Assembly: GCA_900553775.1 (NCBI GenBank) | Contig: USEZ01000011.1 | Span: 1 to 26,338 of the forward strand | Origin: an uncultured Slackia sp. | GTDB taxonomy: Bacteria; Actinomycetota; Coriobacteriia; Coriobacteriales; Eggerthellaceae | DNA length: 26,338 nt | Reading direction: 5' to 3' | In this document: piece after piece, positions 17,986 to 25,818 of the stretch | Position numbering within the stretch: the first letter of the stretch is position 1 | Layout: each line of letters opens with the position of its first letter | Notes under the pieces: model-generated | Databases searched by the model: none | The model's input: only the letters and a program-made list of their open reading frames with translations | What the model was told of the DNA's origin: nothing | Made by a program: the position numbers and the translations under genes

Positions 17986-19356
17986 TTACGCCAGTTCGGA
18001 TTCCACGATGGCGGCGATGGCGCGGGCATGGCCGTCGGCCACATCCTGCGTTTCGGCCTCCACCATCACGCGCACCAACGGCTCGGTGCCGCTCGTGCGC
18101 ACCAGCACGCGGCCCGTATCGCCCATGGCGTCTTCGGCGGCGCGCACCGCGCCCCAAATAGCCTCGTTGCCGTCGAGCGCATGCTTGTCTTTCACGCGCA
18201 CGTTGATCAGCGTCTGCGGGAAGCGCGTCATCACCTTGATCGCCTCTTCCACCGGCTTGCCGCTGCGGCGCACCGCCGCCAAGAACTGGCAAGCCGTCAT
18301 CAGGCCGTCGCCCGTGGAATTGTGCTCGAGCAGAATCATATGGCCCGACTGCTCGCCACCCAAAGCATAGCCGCCCTCGCGCATGGCCTCGAGCACGTAG
18401 CGATCGCCCACCTTGGTCTGCAGCACCTCGATGCCCGCATCGCGCATCGCATGCACGAAGCCCAGATTGGTCATGACCGTTGACACGGCCACGTTGCCAG
18501 GCAGGCAGCCGCGCTCCTTCAGGTCGACCGCCATAACGGCCTCCATCACGTCGCCGTCTATCTCGGCGCCGTTCGCGGCCAGCATCATCACGCGGTCGGC
18601 GTCGCCGTCATGGGCGATGCCCACATCGGCGCCGCTTTCGGCCATCAGCTCGGAAAGCGGGCCCAGGTGGGTGGAGCCGCACTCCACGTTGATGTCGTTG
18701 CCGTCGAAATCGTCGTTGATCACCGTGACTTCGGCGCCCAGGCGGCGCAGCGCCTCTGCGCTCGTCAGCGACGACGCGCCGTGGCCCGTGTCGAGCGCCA
18801 CATGCAGACCCGAGAAGTCGACGCCCTGCGCCTGGATGGACTTCACCACGTGGTCGATATACATCTCGCAGGCGTCTTCCACCTCCACGGCCACGCCCAC
18901 CAGGGGGCCGACGGGCATGGATGCCTCTTCGCCCGCCTCGATCGCGCGAACCGCAGCGCCTTCAAGGCCGCCGCTTGCGATGAACTGCTCGATTTCGTCT
19001 TCCACGGCGTCGGGCAACTTGAAGCCCTGGCAGTCGAAGAACTTGATGCCGTTGTACTCGGGCGGATTATGCGACGCGGAAATGACGATGCCGCCGTCGG
19101 CATGCAGCTCGCGCGTCAGAAGCGCGATCGCAGGCGTGGGGATGACGCCCGCCAGAAGCGCATCGCCCCCGGCGCTCGTGATGCCCGCCACCACGGCCGC
19201 TTCCAGCATGTCGCCGCTTTTGCGCGTGTCTTTGCCCAGCACGATGGTCCCCCCCATGAAGGCCACCGCCGCCTGGCCCAGGCGGTATGCGAGTTCGCAC
19301 GTCAGATCGACGTTGGCGACGCCGCGCACGCCGTCGGTTCCGAAAAGTCGAGCCAT
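17986..19356 (-). CDS. glmM: Phosphoglucosamine mutase
   Basis: Converts glucosamine-6-phosphate to glucosamine-1-phosphate, the substrate of GlmU, for peptidoglycan precursors. The 456-residue product has all family marks: MARLFGTDGVRGVAN at the start, the phosphoserine loop ISASHNPP (Ser95 expected to be phosphorylated), the Mg-binding DGDADR, the sugar-binding GGEQSGHM and the phosphate-binding RTSGTEPLVRVM near the end. The ATG at 19356 has GAAAGGGG upstream. A TAGAAT -10 lies 31 bases before it, so it is likely transcribed from its own promoter. It ends at the shared terminator with the nitrilase-family gene. Confidence 0.97.
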   Translation of the reverse strand: MARLFGTDGVRGVANVDLTCELAYRLGQAAVAFMGGTIVLGKDTRKSGDMLEAAVVAGITSAGGDALLAGVIPTPAIALLTRELHADGGIVISASHNPPEYNGIKFFDCQGFKLPDAVEDEIEQFIASGGLEGAAVRAIEAGEEASMPVGPLVGVAVEVEDACEMYIDHVVKSIQAQGVDFSGLHVALDTGHGASSLTSAEALRRLGAEVTVINDDFDGNDINVECGSTHLGPLSELMAESGADVGIAHDGDADRVMMLAANGAEIDGDVMEAVMAVDLKERGCLPGNVAVSTVMTNLGFVHAMRDAGIEVLQTKVGDRYVLEAMREGGYALGGEQSGHMILLEHNSTGDGLMTACQFLAAVRRSGKPVEEAIKVMTRFPQTLINVRVKDKHALDGNEAIWGAVRAAEDAMGDTGRVLVRTSGTEPLVRVMVEAETQDVADGHARAIAAIVESELA

Positions 19357-19386
19357 AAACGCCCCTTTCAGTGAATGAACGTCCGT

Positions 19387-19392
19387 ATTCTA
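19387..19392 (-). promoter_or_regulatory. Possible -10 element of glmM
   Basis: TAGAAT on the minus strand, preceded by GG as at the nitrilase-family gene, about 31 bases before the start codon. No convincing -35 is seen. Confidence 0.4.
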
Positions 19393-19475
19393 CCATTGGC
19401 GATACGCAGGCCCCGCCGCCTGCGACGCAGTGCGCGCAATCGACGAAAAACGGAAACACGCTGTAAACAAAGCAG

Positions 19476-19515
19476 ACGAAACGAGCGTATTTCCGCGGTA
19501 AAACGCTCGTTTCGT
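19476..19515 (-). terminator. Inverted repeat, probable terminator of the EamA-type gene
   Basis: Perfect 13-bp arms ACGAAACGAGCGT (19476-19488) and ACGCTCGTTTCGT (19503-19515) with a 14-base loop. On the minus strand it is followed by CTGCTTTGTTT, moderately T-rich. It lies between the transporter gene and glmM on the same strand. An operator role cannot be excluded. Confidence 0.55.
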
Positions 19516-19528
19516 ACAGTGCTCGGCC

Positions 19529-19579
19529 CCAAGGGTCGACGGCGGCTTGCGGAATCCAAGGGTCGACGGCCTGCGGAAT
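19529..19579. repeat. Imperfect direct repeat, two copies of about 27 and 24 bp
   Basis: CCAAGGGTCGACGGC followed by a TGCGGAAT end occurs at 19529-19555 and again at 19556-19579, the second copy three bases shorter. It lies in the gap between the EamA-type gene and glmM. Confidence 0.75.
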
Positions 19580-19614
19580 ATGCGCGACCGACGCTGCGAG
19601 GGCCCAGCAAGGCC

Positions 19615-20520
19615 TTACGGCGCGACGGCTTTGCCCGAAGGGCGTGCCAGCAGAAACACCGTTGCCATGATGAGCGCGAAACCCGCGAAATCCATCGGCG
19701 CGAACGCCGTATGCAGCCATAGCGCCGCGCAGGCCGTGGCGGACACCGTTTCCACGCTGGCGAGCAGGCTTGCCTTCGCAGCGCCGATATCGTTGATGGC
19801 GGTCAGATACGCCGCGAACCCGAGCAATGTGCCGATGCCCGTCAGGCCGCCGTACATAGCCAGCAATCCGGCGCCATCGAGTTCGGGCGTGCGACCCCAT
19901 GCGCCCGTGACCAGATACAGCACGGCGCCGCCCAGCAAAAGCCCGCTTCCCACCACCGGAATGCTGCCGTAGGTCTTCATCAGAGAGCCCGGCAAAAGCG
20001 AATACAGGGCCACCGCCGCGGCCGCGGCCAAGCCCCAGAACACGCCCTCGGGCGAAAGCGCCATCGCAGAAGGGTTGCCGTGCGTGGCAAGCAGATACGT
20101 GCCCGCAACCACGCACGTCACCGCAATCGTCTCGCGCGCGCTCGGAAGACGGCACCCCGAAAAGCACGTCGCCACCACGATCAGCACGGGTCCGACGTAT
20201 TGCAGCACCGTGGCGGTGCCCGCGTTGGAATATTGGATGGCCAGCAGATACGTGGCGCGGCACAACGTCAGCCCCGCCAAGGCGAACAGGACCAAACGGG
20301 CCGCGGAGCGACGGTCGCTCCAAAGAGCGCGCAGCCCTTCGTTGCGCGTCGCCAGCAGATATGCCGTCAGCGCGGCGCCGGCGCACAGCATGGCCACCGC
20401 CGACGCCCACAAGGGATCGACGCCGCGCGTGAACAAAAACTGCGAGCATGCGCCCGAAAACCCCCAGCCCGTACCGCCGATCAGTGCCAAAGCGACGCCG
20501 CGCTTATGCTTGCCAGCCAT
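19615..20520 (-). CDS. EamA/DMT-superfamily membrane transporter
   Basis: A 301-residue integral membrane protein with about ten hydrophobic helices in two EamA repeats. The first repeat begins GVALALIGGTGWGFSGACSQ and ends near AGTYLLAT; the second begins with EGVFWGLAAAAAVALYSLLP. The segment YSNAGTATVLQYVGPVLIV is typical of the family, with AINDIGAAKASLLASVETV as its counterpart in the second repeat. Members export amino acids or other small metabolites, often by proton antiport; the substrate is not evident. The frame is open 57 codons further upstream in non-conserved basic sequence, but the ATG at 20520 has GCGAGG at 5 bases and the usual short cytoplasmic start. It is divergent from luxS. 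Confidence 0.92.
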   Translation of the reverse strand: MAGKHKRGVALALIGGTGWGFSGACSQFLFTRGVDPLWASAVAMLCAGAALTAYLLATRNEGLRALWSDRRSAARLVLFALAGLTLCRATYLLAIQYSNAGTATVLQYVGPVLIVVATCFSGCRLPSARETIAVTCVVAGTYLLATHGNPSAMALSPEGVFWGLAAAAAVALYSLLPGSLMKTYGSIPVVGSGLLLGGAVLYLVTGAWGRTPELDGAGLLAMYGGLTGIGTLLGFAAYLTAINDIGAAKASLLASVETVSATACAALWLHTAFAPMDFAGFALIMATVFLLARPSGKAVAP

Positions 20521-20806
20521 GAAAACCTCGCATCCGAACACCTTGCGCGCATAGAACGCGCCGCATCGAAAGCCGCATCCCCGAAAACGGGCGCGGCGCC
20601 TGCACAGGAGCCTCACGCGACCTCTCGGCCGTTCATTGTATCCCGGCCTTTGGCTTGGCACCGCAGCACGACGAACGACCTCCGATGGCAACCGTGCCGC
20701 CGCGTCCGTTGCGCTATGCTATCGGCATCACGAAGAACGCACGGCCCGCGCCCTGCAGCACCGCGGCATGCAGGCCGTCGAAGCCCCATCGAGAAAGAAG
20801 ATTCCC

Positions 20807-21265
20807 ATGGAACTCAAGCAGATCGCCAGCTTTCAGGTAGACCACACCAAGCTCGTGCCCGGCATGTACACCTCGCGCGTGGACGGCGATATCACCACCT
20901 ACGACATCCGCATGGTGAAGCCGAACTGCGGAACGTATCTGCCCTATGCCGCCATCCATACGTTCGAGCATCTCTTCGCCACGTATGCACGCAGCACCGA
21001 GCTGTCCGACCAGGTAATCTACGTCGGCCCCATGGGATGTCGCACCGGATTCTACTTCCTCGTGCGCGACATGGATCCCGCCGTGGCTATCAAGCTGGTC
21101 AACGACATGCTCGCATTCGTCGCCGATTTCGAAGGCGCCATTCCCGGCGCCACCGAGGTCGAATGCGGCAACTACCGCGAGCAGGACCTGGAAGGCGCCA
21201 AAGACATCGCCCGCACGATGATTCCCGTGCTGGCCGATTGGACTCCCGAGAAACTTGCTTACTAA
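20807..21265 (+). CDS. luxS: S-ribosylhomocysteine lyase
   Basis: Cleaves S-ribosylhomocysteine to homocysteine and DPD, the precursor of autoinducer-2, in the activated-methyl cycle. The 152-residue protein matches LuxS length. The metal site HTFEH has His51, Glu54 and His55; Cys78 in PMGCRTG and Cys120 in VECGNYREQDLEGAK complete the active site. The frame is open 57 codons upstream, but MELKQIASFQVDH aligns with known LuxS starts and AGAAAGAAG precedes the ATG at 20807. A TATGCT sequence at 20713-20718 could be its -10. The 286-base divergent gap before it holds a small hairpin (CCTGCA-N11-TGCAGG) and nothing else recognised. The AT-rich island follows immediately after the stop. No mtnN/pfs gene is in the window. 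Confidence 0.97.
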   Translation: MELKQIASFQVDHTKLVPGMYTSRVDGDITTYDIRMVKPNCGTYLPYAAIHTFEHLFATYARSTELSDQVIYVGPMGCRTGFYFLVRDMDPAVAIKLVNDMLAFVADFEGAIPGATEVECGNYREQDLEGAKDIARTMIPVLADWTPEKLAY

Positions 21266-21317
21266 TTATCTACAAGAATATTTTTTGCTACTGATTTCTA
21301 TTTGAAACTTTAAGATA

Positions 21318-21357
21318 TTGGAAACTTAGAGAATCTTAATATTCTCTAAGTTTCCAA
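21318..21357. repeat. 17-bp perfect hairpin A in the AT-rich island
   Basis: TTGGAAACTTAGAGAAT (21318-21334) pairs with ATTCTCTAAGTTTCCAA (21341-21357) around a 6-base loop. No T-run follows on either strand, so its role is unclear. Confidence 0.85.
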
Positions 21358-21426
21358 AAGAGATAATTGATTTTATCAGCCTTATTGATTATTTGCTAGT
21401 AATTATATATTTTCATACTAATACAC

Positions 21427-21469
21427 ACTTCATTACTTAAAGTAACTAATATACTTTAAGTAATGAAGT
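21427..21469 (+). terminator. 18-bp perfect hairpin B, possible luxS terminator
   Basis: ACTTCATTACTTAAAGTA (21427-21444) pairs with TACTTTAAGTAATGAAGT (21452-21469) around a 7-base loop. TTCTTTATA follows on the plus strand, as in a weak intrinsic terminator. The stem is very AT-rich. The hairpin is certain; the terminator role is inferred. Confidence 0.5.
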
Positions 21470-21518
21470 TTCTTTATAGGTGATACTTTTAAAAATATAT
21501 CTGCATCAATAAAAAGCA

Positions 21519-22778
21519 CTATCGCTTGAATCTGATGGAGAAGTTCACAGGCAGCAGATATTCGCCGTCGCTTTTCTCAATAAAGCTCCAGCCGTACTTT
21601 TTGGCGCTCACGTATTCGAACGCGGTATTGCGGAAAAGGTATTCCCTGAATTCTTCGCGGTCGTTGGCGTGGTAGCACAGAACGTCGCCATCGGGCTTCA
21701 CCACGATATACCCGCCGTTGACCTGCTCCACGCCGTCCCACGGCTTGGTCGCCGACATGCCCGAGAACGCCGCGTAGAGAAAATCCTTCATGGCCTTCTC
21801 ATAGATGGCGGCGGCGATCGCAGGCGGATAACGCATCGGGTTCTGCTCGGCGACCAGCGCGGTCACATCGGCCACATCGGCCGATGCCGCGCCGCGAATG
21901 AACCGCTCGCGCACGCAGGCGGCAATGATTTCCAGCATGCCTTCGCGCACGAACAGCAGATTACGCTCGAACGAACCCGCATTGCGGGCGCGGGCAAAAC
22001 TCACGCGCAACCCATGCGCGGCGAAAAACGGCTGACAACAGGCGAACCACCCCCTGTTGCCGCGCGCGTCGCGCAGGGCGTTGAATTCGTCCATCGACGC
22101 ATCGTCGCAATGCGCCACCCAATACAGAAGCGGCGCGGAAGGACTTGCGTTGAACAGGGTTGCCGGGCTTGCGAACTGCGACTTCACCGAAAAGCCCATC
22201 CTGTTCGTCAGGCCGTTGCGGCCGTCGCGCGTCTCGATCACGATATCGGCCTTGCCCCCGAACGCATCGCGGCGATTCGCCACGCTTTGCGCCTTCGGAT
22301 TCGCCACGCCTATCCCCTCCGCGAAATCGCACACCTCGGCGGGCGCATGCATGGTTTTCGCACCCTTCTCATGCGAAGCAAGATGCGCGAAAAGAACCCG
22401 TGCAACGTGTTCGCACGCCTCCATGGAAACGAACGCCGACGAGAGCGTACGCTCCTCCCGATCGAAATTGCCGCACGAACACGCATCCTGCGAACCCGTC
22501 CCATCGAGGCCCGCGCGCTCCCTGCGAGCGTCGGCGGCAACAGCGCTTTCCCGCCTGACTTCGATCGTTCGGGAGTCGGGATGCACGATGTACTCCAGCG
22601 CGCCATCGCCATCAGGCGCGCGGCGAACGATCTTCGCCACGTCGAGAAACGAATCCGCCTTGCGGTTCAACCCGCTGTCGGCGGCATGCAGCACGCCCGT
22701 TCCCAGCAGGCACAAGAACACATACAGCTCCGCCCATTCGCCCTTGTTGTATTCCTGGTCATGGATGCGCTTGGCCAT
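21519..22778 (-). CDS. HpaII-family type II restriction endonuclease
   Basis: Predicted to cut unmethylated CCGG. The 419-residue protein starts MAKRIHDQEYNKGEWAELYVFL, typical for HpaII-like enzymes (KGEW-E-Y motif at 12-19). It has KADIVIE (176-182, with Asp178) followed by GFSVKSQ (195-201), which fits a D...xxK nuclease core, then ATLFNAS. R.HpaII is about 360 residues; the excess includes a Cys/charged insertion at about 82-110 that looks like a variable loop. The frame is open 24 codons upstream, but the ATG at 22778 has AGAGG at 5 bases. It lies downstream of the methyltransferase on the same strand, separated by 224 GC-rich bases that contain an inverted repeat (GAAACCG...CGGTTTC) but no recognisable ORF. 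It faces luxS across the AT-rich island. Confidence 0.87.
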   Translation of the reverse strand: MAKRIHDQEYNKGEWAELYVFLCLLGTGVLHAADSGLNRKADSFLDVAKIVRRAPDGDGALEYIVHPDSRTIEVRRESAVAADARRERAGLDGTGSQDACSCGNFDREERTLSSAFVSMEACEHVARVLFAHLASHEKGAKTMHAPAEVCDFAEGIGVANPKAQSVANRRDAFGGKADIVIETRDGRNGLTNRMGFSVKSQFASPATLFNASPSAPLLYWVAHCDDASMDEFNALRDARGNRGWFACCQPFFAAHGLRVSFARARNAGSFERNLLFVREGMLEIIAACVRERFIRGAASADVADVTALVAEQNPMRYPPAIAAAIYEKAMKDFLYAAFSGMSATKPWDGVEQVNGGYIVVKPDGDVLCYHANDREEFREYLFRNTAFEYVSAKKYGWSFIEKSDGEYLLPVNFSIRFKR

Positions 22779-23002
22779 GTCAACCTCTTTCAGACGATTC
22801 GATGGACGCGCTCGAGCATGCGGCCTCGTCGAGCAAGCGACGCGCGGCACGTACGCGCAGGCGGCGGCACGAACCCATCATGCAGCGCAAACCGCCGCTG
22901 CGGCGTTCGAAACTCCGCCATGCGAAACCGGACGCATCGGTCGGCGCGGTTTCCATGCGCGCGATCGCCGCGCCGGGCGAAACCGCGTCGCGCGGCCTTG
23001 CC

Positions 23003-24055
23003 CTACCCCTGCCTCTCGAGCACTGCGCGGATTTCGCGCGCGATGGCCGCGATCACCGGAACCGTGACGCTGTTGCCAAGCTGCTTGTACAGATGCGTAT
23101 CCGACAGCGGCAGCTTGTACGAATCGGGGAAACCCTGCAGGCGGGCCCATTCGCGCGGCGTGAGCTTGCGGATGTCGGCGTCGTTGATCTTGCCCTTGAT
23201 CGCCGTGGTAGGCACCATGCTGTGTTCGCGGTGGTCGGCGATCAGGTTGCGCTCGCGGCCCATGCCGCCGCACACGATCGCACCCGATGTGCCGTCGAGC
23301 GGTCGCACCTGGTAGCCGAATCCGTTGCCGCGCGACCGATGGCGCTGCTTGTGCCGTTCGAGCGTCGCCAAATAAGTATCTGAAAGATAGTAACGTGAAG
23401 GAATGGGTGCATCTTCCAAAATATCAGCAAGGGTCACGTTCTCATCAACAGGCTCGGGGAAACTGAATCCGCTCGAATCGATATCGTCGCGGAATGCCAC
23501 GATGTAGATTCGCTCGCGATTCTGGGCCACGCCGTAATCCTTGCTGTTGAGCACCGCATCGTAGACCGTGTATCCGATCTGGCGAAGCGCTCCGCGAATA
23601 ACTTCGAGCGTGCGGCCCTTATCATGCATGACCAGGCCCTTCACATTCTCGCAGAAAATAACGGAAGGCCTATGGTGCTCGCAGATGCGCAGCACGTCGA
23701 AAAACAGCGTGCCGCGGCTTCGGCCTTTGAAATTATCCTCGAACCCCATCTTGGAACCCGCGATCGAAAACGCCTGACAGGGAAAGCCCGCAAGACAGAT
23801 ATCGAACGCGGGGATATCCTCGGCGGAAATCTGCGTGATGTCGCCGTACACATACGGGTTCGTACGCATAGGCGTCGAGGAGCCGGAAGGCTGCGCCGGC
23901 GTGGCGAAGTTCGCCCCGTAGGTTTTCACCGCATGCTCGTCGAATTCGCTCGCGAACACCGTTTCAACCCCGTCGCCGAATGCAAGCTCGAATCCCATGC
24001 GAATACCGCCGATGCCGGCGAACAGATCGATCGATTTCAGAGCTTGAGGCTTCAA
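23003..24055 (-). CDS. DNA (cytosine-5)-methyltransferase, M.HpaII-like (CCGG)
   Basis: Modifies cytosine and protects the host from the adjacent endonuclease. Motif I is IDLFAGIGG (9-17), motif IV GFPCQAFSIAG with catalytic Cys93, motif VI ENVKGL, motif VIII QNRERIYIV. The end has TPREWARLQGFPDSY and YKQLGNSVTVPV. The target-recognition part, with RHKQRHRSRGNGFGY and GGMGRERNL, closely follows what I recall of M.HpaII, so CCGG specificity is likely. A longer frame exists upstream, but it is not conserved. The best start is TTG at 24055, preceded by GGGAGGAG at 4 bases, giving 350 residues (M.HpaII is 358). The 331-base gap upstream contains the rpsI terminator and TA-rich stretches but no clear promoter. 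Confidence 0.93.
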   Translation of the reverse strand: MKPQALKSIDLFAGIGGIRMGFELAFGDGVETVFASEFDEHAVKTYGANFATPAQPSGSSTPMRTNPYVYGDITQISAEDIPAFDICLAGFPCQAFSIAGSKMGFEDNFKGRSRGTLFFDVLRICEHHRPSVIFCENVKGLVMHDKGRTLEVIRGALRQIGYTVYDAVLNSKDYGVAQNRERIYIVAFRDDIDSSGFSFPEPVDENVTLADILEDAPIPSRYYLSDTYLATLERHKQRHRSRGNGFGYQVRPLDGTSGAIVCGGMGRERNLIADHREHSMVPTTAIKGKINDADIRKLTPREWARLQGFPDSYKLPLSDTHLYKQLGNSVTVPVIAAIAREIRAVLERQG

Positions 24056-24329
24056 GGCGCTCCTCCCGTTCGGCGATGGACACGATATAGAAAGCGATAA
24101 CGGCCGCGCGGCATGCGTCGGCGGCAAAAGGCCTCCGCGAAAGCACAATGCCGCGCGCAGCGGCGGCGGTGATAACGATGCGGATGGCCGAGAAAACACG
24201 GACTTCGTATTGTAATGCGCCACGACGGGCAAAATATCAGAAAGCGACCCCGCTTCGAAAAATATCCCGCCCGAACGCGATAGCGCGCGATTCGCACCGT
24301 CCTGCAAGACGGACGGAGCGCAAGCGAAA

Positions 24330-24359
24330 GAAAGCCCGCCTCCGAAGAAGCGGGCTTTC
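24330..24359 (-). terminator. Terminator of the rplM-rpsI operon
   Basis: Ten-base stem GAAAGCCCGC / GCGGGCTTTC with a 10-base loop, 27 bases after the rpsI stop. On the minus strand it is followed by TTTCGCTT. Confidence 0.82.
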
Positions 24360-24386
24360 GAAACCTGCGTGAATAACGCGGTAAGC

Positions 24387-24779
24387 TTAGCGCTTGCTGA
24401 ACTGCGGGCGCTTGCGGGCCTTCTTGAGGCCGTACTTCTTACGCTCGACCATACGGGCATCGCGGGTCAGGAAGCCTGCCTTCTTGAGCTCGGGGCGATA
24501 CTCGCCAGCCTGGAGCAGGGCGCGGCTGATGCCGTGGCGCAGGGCGCCGGCCTGACCGGAGATGCCGCCGCCATTGCAGCGGGCGATGACGTCGAAGTGA
24601 CCCTGGGTGTCGGTGACCTTGAACGGAGCCATGGCGTAGTTCACCAGAGCATCGCGACCGAAGAATTCCTTCGCGTCGCGACCGTTGACGGTAACCTTGC
24701 CGGTGCCGGGGACCAAGCGGACGCGAGCAACGGCGTTCTTGCGACGGCCAGTGCCGTAATACAGAGCTTCAGCTGCCAT
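24387..24779 (-). CDS. rpsI: Small ribosomal subunit protein uS9
   Basis: A 130-residue S9 with the expected length. It opens with YYGTGRRKNAVARVRLVPGTGK, then INGR-like TVNGRDAKEFFGRD, GGGISGQAGALRHGISRAL and the basic tail KKARKRPQFSKR, which reaches the tRNA in the ribosomal P site. The ATG at 24779 is preceded by GGAGGAG within the last codons of rplM, and the gap between the two genes is 2 bases, so translation is coupled. It ends ahead of a good terminator. Confidence 0.98.
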   Translation of the reverse strand: MAAEALYYGTGRRKNAVARVRLVPGTGKVTVNGRDAKEFFGRDALVNYAMAPFKVTDTQGHFDVIARCNGGGISGQAGALRHGISRALLQAGEYRPELKKAGFLTRDARMVERKKYGLKKARKRPQFSKR

Positions 24780-24781
24780 TG

Positions 24782-25219
24782 TTAGTTCTCCTCCATCTTG
24801 ATCTCACGGGGATTCTGAGCAGCATGCGGATGCTCAGAGCCGACGTACACCTTCAGCTTCTTGCCCTGGGCGCGACCAAGAGTGTTCTTGGGCAGCATGC
24901 CCTTGACGGCATGCTCGATGACGCGCTCGGGATGCTTCTGCATAGCCTCGGCGAAGGTTTCCATCTTCAGGCCGCCGGGATACCCGGAGTGACGGTAGTA
25001 TTCCTTGCTGGTGGCCTTGGTGCCCGTCATGCGGATCTTGTCAGCATTCAGGATGATGACGAAATCGCCGGTGTCGACATGGGGGGTATACTGCGGCTTG
25101 TGCTTGCCCTTGAGAATATGGGCGGCCTTGGCAGCAACGCGACCCAGCACCTGGTCAGTGGCGTCGATGACGAACCACTCGCGCGCAACCTCCTGCGGCT
25201 TTGCGTAATACGTCTTCAC
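24782..25219 (-). CDS. rplM: Large ribosomal subunit protein uL13
   Basis: An early-assembling 50S protein of 145 residues: WFVIDATDQVLGRVAAKAA, then HILKGKHKPQYTPHVDTGDFVIILNADKI (abridged), YYRHSGYPGG and AVKGMLPKNTLGR. The frame could be extended four codons to a TTG, but those codons contain the Shine-Dalgarno GGAGG, which points to the GTG at 25219. It heads the usual rplM-rpsI operon and has a strong promoter about 150 bases upstream. Confidence 0.98.
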   Translation of the reverse strand: MKTYYAKPQEVAREWFVIDATDQVLGRVAAKAAHILKGKHKPQYTPHVDTGDFVIILNADKIRMTGTKATSKEYYRHSGYPGGLKMETFAEAMQKHPERVIEHAVKGMLPKNTLGRAQGKKLKVYVGSEHPHAAQNPREIKMEEN

Positions 25220-25371
25220 TGTATCCTCCAATAGAATCTTTGTTCTTGTTCAAAAGTGCTGGCAACAAGACTGCTCGGGTTCCTACGCCAAGCCGACGCT
25301 TCCGGATCTGGACTTCCATTCACGCCGTGTCCCGTTTTTGCGCAGCAAGTACGGGGCTTTTGAAAGCGAAC
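25220..25371 (-). promoter_or_regulatory. Long 5' leader of rplM, possible regulatory RNA
   Basis: About 150 bases separate the predicted transcription start from the rplM GTG, and no ORF is evident in them. L13 genes of some bacteria are autoregulated through a leader structure; here that is only a possibility. I could not draw a convincing conserved fold. Confidence 0.25.
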
Positions 25372-25377
25372 TTTTGT

Positions 25378-25406
25378 AGTATACGAACCGTGAAAAAGGC
25401 CGTCAA
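25378..25406 (-). promoter_or_regulatory. Strong promoter of rplM-rpsI
   Basis: On the minus strand TTGACG (25401-25406) and TATACT (25378-25383) are separated by exactly 17 bases, with 5 of 6 consensus positions in each box. It is the best sigma70-type promoter in the window. Confidence 0.85.
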
Positions 25407-25450
25407 TAACATTCCATGAAAAATCGGCCGATTTTCCCGGCATGACGTGC

Positions 25451-25467
25451 GGTTTCTTTTAGAAACC
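25451..25467. repeat. Short hairpin upstream of the toxin-antitoxin pair
   Basis: GGTTTCT-TTT-AGAAACC, a perfect 7-bp stem with a 3-base loop, lies about 67 bases before the antitoxin start. TATAAC at 25501-25506 could be a -10, and CGTAT is repeated directly at 25499-25503 and 25508-25512, possible antitoxin contacts. Confidence 0.4.
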
Positions 25468-25533
25468 AGATGCGCATGCCCGATTTTCGCGCTATCATCG
25501 TATAACACGTATGACAATCGATGGGAGGACCGC

Positions 25534-25818
25534 ATGAGTATGCTCGCCGTCAGAATCGACGACGCCGTCAAGACGCGCGGAACGGAAATCATGCGCGAAA
25601 ACGGCTACACGCCCTCTTCCGCGGTGCAGGAATTCTTTTCCTATATCGTGAAAAACGAGCGCATGCCCTTCGAACGCACGGAAAAGCCCGACGCGCAAAC
25701 GGTGCGAAAACGCCTTGCCGCGCTTTCGTCTTTGAAGACTCCCGAAATAAGCGCGATAGACGATGACGGCATCCGTGCCATGAGAATCGAGGAACGCTAT
25801 GGAATTGATGTGCGATAA
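25534..25818 (+). CDS. RelB/DinJ-like antitoxin
   Basis: A 94-residue protein. The first half reads LAVRIDDAVKTRG, then EIMRENGYTPSSAVQEFFSYIV, the ribbon-helix-helix pattern of RelB/DinJ antitoxins. KNERMPFE follows and corresponds to the family's GLPF turn, after which a charged tail should wrap the toxin. The frame is open upstream, but the ATG at 25534 has GGGAGGA at 5 bases; a second ATG two codons later is possible. Its last 20 bases overlap the PIN-toxin gene. The expected roles are neutralising the toxin and repressing its own promoter. RelB-like antitoxins usually pair with RelE/YafQ toxins, so the partner here is unusual. Confidence 0.85.
   Translation: MSMLAVRIDDAVKTRGTEIMRENGYTPSSAVQEFFSYIVKNERMPFERTEKPDAQTVRKRLAALSSLKTPEISAIDDDGIRAMRIEERYGIDVR

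Larger units (their letters stand above)
21266..21518. other. AT-rich island between convergent luxS and the HpaII-like endonuclease gene
   Basis: GC falls to about 23% (41 of 180 bases at 21301-21480), against well over 60% on both sides. It begins at the luxS stop and ends at the endonuclease stop. It contains two long perfect hairpins and no credible ORF. It may be a remnant of the DNA that brought in the restriction-modification genes, or a double terminator region. Confidence 0.85.

Noticed and set aside
20726..20806. An S-adenosylhomocysteine-type riboswitch before luxS
   Set aside because: Only a small CCTGCA hairpin is visible; nothing matches a known aptamer pattern.
21318..21469. 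A CRISPR array in the AT-rich island
   Set aside because: The two hairpins differ in sequence and there are no repeated units with spacers.
22779..23002. A Vsr-type repair endonuclease or control protein between the HpaII-like genes
   Set aside because: Neither strand shows a frame with Vsr or helix-turn-helix features; only a short inverted repeat is seen.
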